A DNA stretch of 21,414 bases, taken from assembly GCA_003667245.1 (NCBI GenBank), contig RCNN01000462.1, forward strand, positions 1-21,414, written 5' to 3'. The notes under the pieces were generated by a model that saw only the letters and a program-made list of their open reading frames with translations, made no database searches and had not been told where the DNA came from. Every line of letters begins with the position of its first letter. Positions within the stretch are counted from its first letter, which is position 1. The DNA comes from Heterostelium multicystogenum (Eukaryota; Evosea; Eumycetozoa; Acytosteliales; Acytosteliaceae). Of this stretch, positions 1 to 9,171 are shown piece by piece. The translations under genes and the position numbers were made by a program.

Positions 1-72
1 ACCCTTACCCTTTACCCTTACCCTTACCCTCTACCCTCTACCTCTATCCCTCTACCCTCTAACCCTCTAGTT
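1..72. repeat. Telomere-type repeat tract, degenerate
   Basis: The window opens with about ten head-to-tail units. The outer ones are ACCCTT or ACCCTTT and the inner ones ACCCTCT, with variants ACCTCT and ATCCCTCT, ending at AACCCTCTAG. The G-rich strand therefore reads TAAGGG outside and TAGAGGG inside, running toward base 1, which is the orientation expected of a left chromosome end. The change of unit toward the interior fits old, diverged telomeric DNA next to a more regular end. D. discoideum chromosome ends are built differently (AG-rich, rDNA-linked), while TTAGGG-like repeats are usual in eukaryotes. An internal telomere-like tract at a contig edge is the alternative. Confidence 0.85.
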
Positions 73-324
73 CCGCTTGCGGTAAAATGCTTTTTACATA
101 GCTATTTTTAATTAAACTAAATCCACTTTATTTAAACCTAAAACCACCTGTTGACCTAATAAATATCTATCTATTAATGAAGACACTGATCCAAATCATC
201 TGAGTCCAAAACTGTATTAAATCCTCCATCATATACTTGATAAACTGTAACTAATTTGAATTGAGTTAAATTCCACCACTTATCAGTCCTGTTTGTTGTC
301 TTATGCTAAACTAGAAAACTAAGA
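73..324. other. Subtelomeric spacer without gene
   Basis: AT-rich sequence between the telomere-type repeats and duplicated block A. I see no open frame, RNA gene or clear repeat in it. Confidence 0.5.
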
Positions 325-489
325 TTCATCATCCACCAAAACTAATTGAACCCGAGAGCAAAAAACCAATCAATGAGTCCACCTGAATCCTGAATTAAGA
401 CTGCCAACCTGAATGTGCTGAACCATAAAGAGCCTAGAGCTGAATGATCATCAATCTTGTCAATCCAACACGAACCATGACATAACTAG

Positions 490-2866
490 TCATTTAAGAG
501 ATTCGATACTTCTTTTTGAGTGCAAGTGCGTAGACACCGGCTTGTTGAATTGCATATTGAAGACATCCATCCACTGTTGTTCCATATCGATGATCTGTGA
601 GCGAGAGATTGAGTAGAACTGCCTCTTCCTCGACGAAATCGCTGCTGATGTGAGACACCTGATCATCCATTCGCTCGGAGATATCTTCAACATTCGATCT
701 TGATATTCTTGAACTCTATTATGTGAATCCTCTGTTTGTCTGTTGTCTGAGTTCGATACTGTAAGGATACATCGTCATTCTATTCAAAGCACACAAATCA
801 CTTATCATTGTGGTACTTGGAGAAAAAGATGGAGATTGTTCTGCGAAAAGTGTTCGAGCATTTCATCTTGACCACTTTGAACTCTTGTTGAGTTTTCTCC
901 AGCTTTCCAAATGAATATGCGAATGCTTGAGTTGAAGAATTCAGACAAGCTGTTCTCATCGTGATTCACGACATTGTTGCCTGACATGACAGTTGGCTGA
1001 GACCTTGTCTTCGAATGGTTTCACAGAGTGGATTGATGTCGTCGTCCTTGATGAATTGTATGATTGCTGATCTGAGCTCCCCAATGTCGAATGACTTCCA
1101 GTTGAAGAGTCTTCTGACAGAGGAGAGGTACTACTTCCTGGCCAACAGGTTAGGAATGCAAGGATGCGTTCCTTTGTCGAGGAATGTCAGTGCACCAGTG
1201 TAGTACACAGAGAGACCAAAAGCCTTGCGATCTTGACCAAATTGTTGAATATGCGTGAGGTTGAACCTTCCCATTAGTCTTCCATCACATTTCATTTTGT
1301 TCGAAATGAGTGCCTCGTTGACAACCGAGCAACCAGGAGGATGATTGCTGAGTGTCGATTGAGCTGGTAGAGTGTTGCGATCAGCTATCTCCTGGAGAAG
1401 TCCAATGGGATCCTAAGAAGGTGTTATGTAGAGAGCAACTGATTGAACCTTGCTGAACTTATATCATTTTGTTTTCACTTCTCAAGTGATCGAGAATAGA
1501 TAACTTTGAGGTGGTGGAACGATGAGATCGAATCCAGTGTAAAGCCATAGATCGACGAATACTTTGGCTCAAGAGTCAAGTCGGTTGTGATGTTGAATCC
1601 AGATGTGAACACGGACATTGCAAGAGGTGTGATACCAGTGATGAATGCGACAGTGTTGGTCTTATCGAATGCTGACTTGAGTCGACTGAAGAACTCTTTG
1701 AAGCTGCTCTCGATCTGCGTCATTGTTGATTATTGAGTCGAGAGGGATGTGGACAGAGATTGCTTGACACGAATTGCATCGTTGAGACTGACTTCGTCGG
1801 TGAGAACGTAGAGAGTGTGACCCGAGTTGTAAACTGCACTTTTAAGAATTGAAGCTCTCCAAACAGTTGTTGGGCAAACCTCAATATGGATCCTCTCTTC
1901 TGTCCTCTTGGATATGAGAAGATCCTGGTAGTCCTCAATGAACTACTTGACAGAACCATTGACCTTGCTGTTGAAGTCTGTATCAATACCTGTTTAATTT
2001 TTAGTAAGAAATGATGCTAGCCTTGTTTCATTTTGTGTAGTCTTACCTCAATGGTGGAGTTGGTATTCAAACCAGAGAAGTCAAGATGAACCACCATGAA
2101 ATTGTTCCTCAAATCGTTTTTTGCCAATGTCAAACCTGCCAAATAAATAGGTGAATTGGTCTTTGTTGTTGATGTCGTCGTACTGGTGGAGCATGCGAGG
2201 ATCAATGTCTTACCAAAGCGACGAGCGAGGAGGGAGAGGATTGCCTTCAGTGACTCAATATCTCTGATGTAGTTGCTGTTGTCAGCGAAGAACGAGCCGG
2301 GCTTGTGAAATACACTTGAAGTTACCATCGCCAAAAGAGGAACTGAGGTTGATCTGAATTGAATGTCAGTTGTGAGACCACATCCATCTATCAGAATATA
2401 CATACTGTTCTTGTCAGATGGCGCACTGTAGAAACAAACATGAGCTTGCTTGGACCAAAGAAAGGGAACTGATGTATGTTTGATGCAATTGTAGCATACT
2501 GACACAGAGTTTGTGAGAGGCAGGAGTCTAGTGAATTTAGAAAACATGATTGCGATAGAGATAGTATATGTTGTTGAAATAAATGAATTAAACAAAAGAT
2601 CTACAACAAACACAAATATTTTACATTCGAATGAAAAAGCAGAATGACAGAAACACACATCTCAATATTGATTGATGAATTGTTGTCTCTCCAAATCTTC
2701 ATATAACCTGAGCTTCGACCTGCAATATATATTGTTAGTAAGGGACTGTGAAACTCTCTATTTTAGAGCTAACATACCGAATGCAATTGCCAGTTCCTTG
2801 ATCAACTTGACGAAGAGTTGTAAACTTCTTGGTTGTTTCGTTGTGTTGTCACTAAATCATTGAAAT
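490..2866 (-). pseudogene. AAA-ATPase-like / PD-(D/E)XK family gene, decayed
   Basis: Reading the minus strand from about 2866 down, fragments in different frames follow the order of the AAA-ATPase-like family that usually carries a C-terminal PD-(D/E)XK nuclease-like domain. Visible are the family's P-loop-region signature RRFGKTLIL (near 2210), the following LDFSGLN segment, a Walker-B-like LYVLTDE (near 1800), TGITPLAMSVFTSGFN with IYGFT (about 1660-1540), and the YYTGALTFLDKG segment (near 1200). The remainder reaches about 490. Two likely introns remain: 2720-2777 (GTATGT...TTACTAACA...GCAG) and about 1988-2047 (GTAAGA...ACAG). Stops and frame changes at many points make it a pseudogene. 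The domain is widespread in bacteria and some fungi and amoebae, often in multicopy families; its role is not established. Family assignment is confident; exact ends are not. Confidence 0.75.
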
Positions 2867-3728
2867 TCTCGTATCTGGAGCTGTGTGAATTGGTAGAGCT
2901 GTTTAAACAAGTGGTTGAAGATCGTTGAATGATGCTGTTGGTCATGATCCCATCTTCTGTCGAATAGGAAGCATCTTGGTTATTGATACATTACAAGAAT
3001 ATTAAGAAACCCTATTATTGATTTAATTTTAATTAATACTCTGCTTTTTACGTTATGATTGATTGATATAATCATTTGATTACATACTTGAAGTGGAGTG
3101 ATTATTGATATCCATTAACAAACTCTGTATCGCTAAACATACCAATATTTTGTCATGAATATGATTCAAGCTTTAATATCATCACGCATTCGAGGTCTAA
3201 TGAACTTGTTCCTTGACTTGTGTATAATTATTAACAAGTCTATTATGGCGATATAACTTTAACTCTGACAAGTAGTACAATCTTCAATATCGCCGAATAC
3301 TAACTTTGTCTTGGTGATGCTACTGACTTGAATTCATAATATGATAACCTATGGGAGTGACATAGTCACCTGACCTAAAGTCAAAACTATGAGTCTCTCG
3401 CACTTGAACTGACTTGTGTGCTCGTCTGCTAAAGGTTACATCAATAACCAAATTAAGTTCTCTTTTAACATAAATTAATAACAACTCTTTTAAAATCTGC
3501 TTAATATAACTATATACCATCCCATTATACTTCTATGTCCAGACTACTTAATGGTGAGAGTAGTTATATTAATCAATCACAAATGCTTAGTACTTTGACA
3601 AACTGTTGATACAACTACTACGTTAAATATACTAATATAATAATAATCTTTAACATTATTTAGTTATGCTTGCTGTTAAATTAAATAAAATTATAAAATT
3701 AATTGAAGCTTGAATGTATCTACACAAG

Positions 3729-3780
3729 TTGCTATCATCAAGTAATAATTGATTATGTTTATATCAATCGAAAATAGCAA
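3729..3780. repeat. Foldback element, copy 1
   Basis: The left arm TTGCTATCATCAAGTAAT (3729-3746) is the same as in the copies at 3843 and 8160. The right arm has decayed (ATCAATCGAAAATAGCAA, ending at 3780), so pairing is imperfect. It lies at the right end of block A. Confidence 0.6.
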
Positions 3781-3842
3781 TACAAAAGTAAAAAAACAGT
3801 TGAAATGGGGTGTGTGAAACAATAATTGGATGTGAAGATCTT

Positions 3843-3890
3843 TTGCTATCATCAAGTAACTAATTAACTATATATACTTGATAATAGCAA
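3843..3890. repeat. Foldback element, copy 2
   Basis: Arms TTGCTATCATCAAGTA (3843-3858) and TACTTGATAATAGCAA (3875-3890) pair at 15 of 16 positions around a 16-base AT-rich loop. The arm sequence recurs at 3729 and 8160, so this is a repeated small hairpin and not a chance palindrome. It could be a tiny foldback transposon or a structured RNA end. Confidence 0.75.
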
Positions 3891-4098
3891 CAGAATAAAA
3901 CAAAGTGATAGGTTGGGTTGTGTGGTGTGAAAAGTTGAAAATGAAATTTGACAAAAGTGTACAAATGTCATACATGAGAGAGTTGCAGATCAATCTGTAC
4001 ATAAAAATTCAAAAAATAAAAACAAAAAAATATTAATTCAAAAAAAAACATTGTCCATTAAAAAATTGGTGTGAGTAAATCAGGATTTATTTCAGGTG

Positions 4099-5552
4099 TT
4101 AGGATGGCTCTCTATCTGAATGTGAAATTATATCCCAATTGCAGTTTTTTATGTCCACGTCGCCAACAATGAACACGTTGACAAAGTGTATTGGAGATGC
4201 CAGTGAGAATCCAGAAGTTCCTTTGATAAAGAAAACAGGATTGTCCTCAATCGAAAATTCTTGGTAATTTTGATTGAGGAACCATTCCACATTACTATCT
4301 AACTTGTGGACTAAGGCCAGTAGGTGTTGTTGTGTTCTACCAATCCTGGACTTCTTTGAACCAATGTAGAATAGGCGGAAGCTGTGAAAACGATTTAAAT
4401 CCGTAAGAGTTATTCTCCAAGAATAGCGTTCTGACCATTTAAGTGGGTACACTGATGAGTTTGGCAGCTGACTTGCATTAACATGGGGATTAGCCCTGAA
4501 AAACACCCCTTTTGGCGGATTACTGGTACTAGCAAGCTCATAGTCATAGTAACTGTCTGTTGCATTGTGTGCCTTTAGTATTTCCACATTTCCACTTGAT
4601 TTGGTAGAATGGTATAAACCAGGTGATTCAATAGGCTTCTCACTTACTTTGATCCATTCCCTTTTGATTTTTTTAGGCTCCGTGATTTGGGTTTTGAAAG
4701 GGACCTAGGTTTTTGGAAAAAATTGGTCAGTTGGCTAATCCATAACAACTTTGAATGCAACTTATAACTTACTGTAAATGGAATCTTCTTCTTCTTCTTC
4801 AAGGGAGATTGCGTTGATGTTGATGTTGTTGTTGTTGTTGTCGTTGTCTTTTTCTTCGAGGTGCCTAACAAAATACTTGTGGGGGGTCTCGATGTTGGTG
4901 GTTCGGTCCACTTTTATCATAGTCACATCTCCAATATTTTCCTCATCTTCTATATGCTTGTGGTGCTTGTAAGGAATGGGTACTATCAAATTACTATCGT
5001 CACTATGGCGTTTCTTTATAACCATGAAGTAATCATCTAAGTAACAATTAAGAGGAAGAAAGAAAGTAAGAATAAGAAAAAGAATTGTTATTACTGAATA
5101 CGAAATTGATTGGATATTGCTTGTGAAACTTACATGGATAGGTACCGTGTCCTCCTTCTATAGGGGTTTGAGTGTGCATGGTTGAAGACATTGCTAGAGA
5201 AAAGAAGGTAAGAAGAAAAAGAAAAAGAATTGTTAGTATTGAATGAGACATCTTTGATATTGTGAAACTTACTAACTTCTGGTTTAGATAACCTGATAAT
5301 ATCATATTGAGATTTGTCTGGAAGTGATGAAGAGATTGCAACTAAATCTCCATAAGAATCTCTAAATGCGATCTGCTCATTTGAGGGCAAAGCGAATTGA
5401 AATAATATTAATTGCTTGATCTCCTCCCCAGTGGTTCCAGAATGGTAAAAGATCTTCTTGTAATTCGTATCATCAGGGAATTTAACCAAAATGTGCTTTT
5501 TAGTTGATGTATTGGTTGTTGTGGTAGTTGTCGTCGTTGTTGATTTATCCAT
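4099..5552 (-). CDS. Protein with N-terminal beta-grasp-like domain; one apparent frameshift
   Basis: Four exons: 5552-5273, 5193-5134, 5036-4773 and 4704-4099. All introns start GTAAGT and end AG; introns 1 and 2 join in phase 1. After the start comes MDKS, then a Thr run, then a ~75-residue domain (KKHILVKFPDD...AFRDSYGDLVAISS...DIIRLSKPE) with the look of a PB1/ubiquitin-type fold. Exon 3 opens with YDYFMVIKKRHSDD and is charged. Exon 4 gives about 200 residues I do not recognise (KREWIK near its start, WSERYSWRITL, FSIEDNPVFFIKG). The exon 3/4 join works only if the frame changes inside exon 3. One base fewer in the G6 run at 4881-4886 turns its 3' half into a Thr/Lys-rich frame that splices cleanly in phase 0. 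The beta-grasp domain followed by shared introns resembles the modular layout of crinkler-type genes, but no P-loop is present. Function unknown. Confidence 0.65.
5037..5133 (-). other. Introner-like intron (gene 4099-5552, intron 2)
   Basis: A 97-base intron, GTAAGTTTCACAAGC...TTACTTAG. It shares its first 13 bases with intron 1 of the same gene. It has a variant branch region (AGTAATAACAATTC) followed by the same TTTTTCTTATTCTTAC pyrimidine tract, then a longer 3' part. Confidence 0.75.
5194..5272 (-). other. Introner-like intron (gene 4099-5552, intron 1)
   Basis: A 79-base intron beginning GTAAGTTTCACAATATC and ending TTCTCTAG. The middle carries ATTCAATACTAACAATTC with a perfect TACTAAC branch site, then a long pyrimidine tract ending TTCTTCTTACC. 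The same block is found in intron 1 of the gene at 10989-12453, in a different protein family. Confidence 0.8.
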
Positions 5553-5967
5553 TGTTGTGCAATTAAATAAACAAGATATCTTGTTGTTGCAAGAAATAGG
5601 TTACTAATAATAAACCTAGAAATTTGTAAATAGAATAAAATGAAATAATACAAGGAAAAATAAAAATAATGTGAATAATTTGAAATGAAGATATGACAAC
5701 AAGGACTTTAAGATCAACAAAAAAATTTTCCAAACTGCAAAACCCCACACCAATTTTGTGGTAAATTAAAATTTCAAAAATGGGGGTAAAATCGGAAGTT
5801 TAACTCACGTTACCACGTTTTTACAAAAGTCCAGGACTTGGAAAGGAATACACTGTAAAATAAAGATACTTAACTTTTTCATCAACTTGTCTTTAACGTT
5901 GAAAATTTTATTTTAGTCCACCAACTATAACATTTTTACAATCTTGAGCTCTATTTAAAAATAATGA
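5553..5967. other. Intergenic, AT-rich
   Basis: Upstream region of the minus-strand gene at 4099-5552. I see no gene or repeat until block B begins near 5968. Confidence 0.5.
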
Positions 5968-6423
5968 AGAATCATCATCCACCAAACACACCTGAGAGCA
6001 AAAAACCAATCAATGAGTCCACCTAAATCCTGAATTAAGACGAATGACCTGAATGTGCTTAACCATTAAGAGCCTAGAGCTGTATGTTGTCAGTCCAACA
6101 AGAACGATGACCTAACTAGTCATCTAAGAGATTCGATACTTCTTTTTGAGACCACGTGCGTAGCTGACCGCTTGTTGAATTGCATATTGAAGACATCCAT
6201 CCACAGTGAGTAAATATTGATGATCTGTGAGCGAGAGATTGTGTAGAACTGCCTCCTGACTCAATCGATGCTGATGCGAGGCAAATATCATCACATTAGC
6301 TTGGAGATCCCTTCAACTTTTCAATCTTGATATTCTGTACAACATAAAGTGAATCCTCTGTTTGTCTGTTGTCTGAAATCGATATTGTCAGGATACATTG
6401 TCATTCTATTCAAAAACACTCAA

Positions 6424-7126
6424 TCAATTCGCATCGTGAGACTTAGAGACAAAGATGGAGATTGATCTGATGTGAGTGTTCGTGCCTTTCATCTTGTCCA
6501 CTTTGAACTCTTGTTGAATGCCGTCCAGCTTTCCAAATGAATATGCAAATGCTGAGTTGAAACATTTAGACAAGCTGTTCTCATCGTGATGAATGACATT
6601 GTTGTCTGACAGTTGTTGTCGAATCATTTCACAAAGTGGATTGATGTCGTCCTTGATGAATAGTATGATTGCTGATCTGAGCTCCCCATTGTCCAGTTGA
6701 AGAGTCTTTTGACCTAATAGAGGTACTTCTTCCTGGCCAACAGATTTGGAATTCAAAGATGCGTTCCTTTGTCGAGGAATGTCAGTGCACCAGTGTAGTA
6801 AATGAGAGAGACCAAAGACTTGAGATCTTGACCAAATTGTTGAATCTGTGTGTGGTTGAACCTTCCGATTGGTCCTCCATCGCATTTGATGTTGTTTGAG
6901 AGGTGACTCGTTGACAACCGAGCGACCAAGAGCATGATTGCTTAAAAACTCGAGTGTCGATTGAGCTGGTAGAGTGATGGGATCTGCTATCTCCAGAGAA
7001 GTCCAATGGGATGATCCTTAGAAGGTGTTGGTAAGGAGTAGATTGATGAATCATCATAACCTCCTCAGCTCGAGGTCTAAACCGCTGAAGTCGTCGAAGA
7101 GAGTAAGAAACCACTAAGATGATCAA
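6424..7126 (-). pseudogene. C-terminal remnant of AAA-ATPase-like / PD-(D/E)XK gene
   Basis: The minus strand retains only the C-terminal third of the family seen in block A. LIYYTGALTFLDKGTHL is followed, after an in-frame TGA at 6753, by IPNLLARKKY. Further on, MIRQQLSDNNV and FNSAFAYSFGKLDGIQQ appear in another frame. The N-terminal P-loop, Walker B and TGI segments found in block A are missing. Several stops and frame changes make it non-functional. The upstream part (about 7030-7126) matches no family segment I can recognise. Confidence 0.7.
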
Positions 7127-8405
7127 AAAGCTGTTTAAGATTACAGCGCTCGACTCTATTTCGTCTTACACAACACCATCGATAATCAATATTAAAACTG
7201 ATTTAATAAATAGAAAAATTAGTATAATCATTGAAAATAGCTTAAGCTTATATAATAGTTACCTTAAGAAATGGTACATCTGGTATTTGCTAACTACATT
7301 CACCTAGCTAAACAAGATGGCTTAGAATTCTCGGATCTGGAGTTGTGTGTATTGGTGGAGGTGTTGACCAACATCAACTTTTAACGATCATCAACCATTT
7401 TTCAAGATTCCATCTTCTGTAGAATAGGAAGCATCTTGAGAAGATTCTGCCATAGTTACTCTTATACAAGAATAATAAGAAACGCTATAATTAATTTAAA
7501 TTAATTAATACTCTACTTTCTACGTTATGATTGATTGATATAATCATTTGATGACATACTTGAAGTGGAGTGCTTATTGAAATCCATTAACAACTCTACA
7601 CCTCTTAACATACCAATATTATGTTATGAACATTGATTTAAAATCATCACGCATTCAAATCCAAGTCTAATGTCTCACTTGTTCCTTACTTGTCTATAAT
7701 TATTACTAAGTCTATTATGGCGATAAATTTGGAGACAAATATAACTCTGACAAGTAGTGCAAGCTTCAATAGTACTTGTCTTGGTGATACTCCAGACTTG
7801 AATTCATAATATCCAATCTATGTTCACTTATCTTGTCCGTGATGAACGTTACATAGTACCTTTGGCTTACAAGTATATACAAGTCAAACTATGAGTCTCT
7901 TGCACTCTCTCGCATTGAACTGACTTGTGTGCTAGACTTCTAAAGGTTACATCAATAACCAAATTAACTCTTAGTTATAAATTAATAACAACTCTTATTA
8001 CTATACTTCTTCGATGTTCAGCTTACTTAGTCGTTTATCAGGTTGTAGTAATTAATCACAAATGCTTAGATACTTTGTCAAAAGTTGATACTACGATAAA
8101 TATACTAAGTTGAGTGAGTTGTTATTGGGAATATTACATTATAAATAATTGAATCTACACAAGTATTGCTATAACCAAGTAATAGCTGCTTATCTTTATA
8201 TTACTTGATAATAGCAATACTTGTTAGACAAAAACAAGTGAAATGTGGTGTGAAAAAGTAAAAAAATGAATTTTGAAACAAACCAATGAAGTTGGAATAT
8301 GGGGTGAAGTGCTTGTTGATTTAAAAATACAAAGATATAATACAAGATTGATCTGGTGATCTACAAAACAGTGTGTGAGTGGGTGATGCAAAGATTAGAA
8401 AATTG
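7127..8405. other. Non-coding part of block B
   Basis: About 7127-7320 differs from block A and holds no gene I can support. Bases 7325-8230 repeat the non-coding right part of block A. Bases 8280-8405 are AT-rich sequence leading into the hairpin tract. Confidence 0.5.
8160..8223. repeat. Foldback element, copy 3
   Basis: Arms at 8160-8184 and 8199-8223 pair at 23 of 25 positions (left arm begins CAAGTATTGCTATAACCAAG) around a 14-base loop. The inner 16-18 bases match the elements at 3729 and 3843. It sits at the right end of block B. Confidence 0.8.
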
Positions 8406-8720
8406 ATGGACTCTCTTAGCCACCATGAACATCAAGTTCGGCAAACTTTGATGTTCATGGAGTTTCCCGGTGCCAACCACGCGGAGGTGGAGTCCGACTG
8501 GCACCACAGTGGCTTACACACAGCCTCCAAAGACCAAGAGCATCTTTGTGAGTGTGTAACCATAGGAATCCAAGTCCCACTTGATTCCTATGTCAAGGTC
8601 GAAGATCTATATGAGCCGAGGTATCAAAGGAAACTGTCTCGATTAAATGCCGATTTAATGAGTACATATTCATCTTTCCATCACAGCCTAACCTCCCCTC
8701 CTGCAACTCAAGGATCTTAA
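8406..8720 (+). CDS. Hypothetical ORF inside hairpin tract
   Basis: An open frame of 104 codons from ATG 8406 to TAA 8718-8720; a GTG-initiated reading from 8379 would be longer. It is GC-richer than its surroundings and the codons look ordinary. The product is hydrophilic, His/Ser-rich at both ends (MDSLSHHEHQVRQ near the start, FHHSLTSPPATQGS at the end), and I recognise no domain. The same bases form at least five inverted repeats (8423-8460, 8469-8505, 8511-8561, 8561-8592, 8642-8659). The frame may therefore be incidental to a structured element, or may encode a protein of a mobile element. No neighbour suggests a role. Confidence 0.35.
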   Translation: MDSLSHHEHQVRQTLMFMEFPGANHAEVESDWHHSGLHTASKDQEHLCECVTIGIQVPLDSYVKVEDLYEPRYQRKLSRLNADLMSTYSSFHHSLTSPPATQGS

Positions 8721-9042
8721 GTTAGACCGATTCCCAGTGATGTGGTGTCTGTCAAAGTATGTTATGACAAACACAAACAAGTATGAATAGTATATTTCCA
8801 GGATCCTGATCCTCCTACGCCGAGACATGATTGATTGATTTACAATCAATCATCATGTGACTCTACATCCACAATCAATTTGAACAGCTCGCCTCCATTT
8901 AAAATCGATTGTTGACCTTAGCCACGACGGCCAGTAGTTTCTCTTTCGAGAAAATGAGATAGTCGCAAGTTCCCAACTCTATTGACTATCTCATTTGAGC
9001 AACATTATTCCTTAGTCACAGCTGTCGGAACCAATGTTGCTC
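8423..9042. repeat. Array of consecutive unrelated inverted repeats
   Basis: Perfect arms: 8423-8435/8448-8460 (13 bp), 8469-8475/8499-8505 (7), 8642-8648/8653-8659 (7), 8827-8837/8843-8853 (11, loop 5), 8938-8943/8948-8953 (6, loop 4), 8952-8964/8984-8996 (13), 8997-9006/9033-9042 (10). Near-perfect: 8511-8521/8552-8561 (one bulge), 8561-8575/8579-8592 (one bulge), 8871-8881/8901-8912. Weaker: 8679-8692/8721-8742. The stems abut or nearly abut, their sequences differ from each other, and together they cover most of the tract, which is also GC-richer than its surroundings. This is not a CRISPR or tandem repeat. It may be a structured RNA or the terminal region of an unknown element. Confidence 0.8.
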
Positions 9043-9171
9043 AATCTGCTGGACCGATTTCCCTTGGAGTTTATTTTGGAGAAAGAGAAGAAGAAAAGAA
9101 GAAAAGAAAAATCTATTAATAGATACCTACCGAAACCGTCCAACCAACCACTATTCAATTCCAATATACTT

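Larger units (their letters stand above)
325..3960. repeat. Subtelomeric block A (long direct repeat, copy 1)
   Basis: Starting near 'catcatccaccaaa' at about 325, this stretch matches block B (about 5968-8280) in the same orientation, over long runs with scattered substitutions and small indels. Examples are 'gcaaaaaaccaatcaatgag' at 359 and 5999, 'ctagtcat..taagagattcg' near 487 and 6115, and 'tacgttatgattgattgata' near 3050 and 7521. Block A holds about 1.4 kb (roughly 1430-2850) that has no match in block B and carries the ATPase core of the embedded gene. The matching right part (about 2870-3700) is non-coding and AT-rich. Edges are approximate. Confidence 0.85.
2870..4098. other. Non-coding right part of block A and AT-rich spacer
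   Basis: No convincing gene. Bases 2870-3700 have a counterpart in block B (about 7325-8150). Two foldback elements lie at 3729-3780 and 3843-3890. The end (about 4005-4065) is A-rich, lying just past the 3' end of the gene at 4099. Confidence 0.6.
5968..8280. repeat. Subtelomeric block B (long direct repeat, copy 2)
   Basis: Direct copy of block A about 5.6 kb further in. Its left part (5968-7030) matches A 325-1430 and its right part (about 7325-8230) matches A 2870-3780. Between them only about 290 bases separate the matching parts, against 1.4 kb in A, so the ATPase core is absent here. A foldback element closes the right end, as in A. Confidence 0.85.

Noticed and set aside
1015..1203. 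Plus-strand open frame in block A
   Set aside because: It is the antisense of the YYTG segment of the ATPase-like pseudogene.
4778..4972. Plus-strand open frame rich in Ser/Leu
   Set aside because: It is the mirror of the low-complexity Asn/Thr/Glu codons in exon 3 of the minus-strand gene at 4099-5552.
7119..7307. 62-codon plus-strand frame in the unmatched part of block B
   Set aside because: It is short, AT-rich and Ile/Ser-biased, with no homologous frame in block A.
8423..9042. CRISPR-like or tandem repeat array
   Set aside because: The hairpin stems all differ, spacing is irregular and the genome is eukaryotic.
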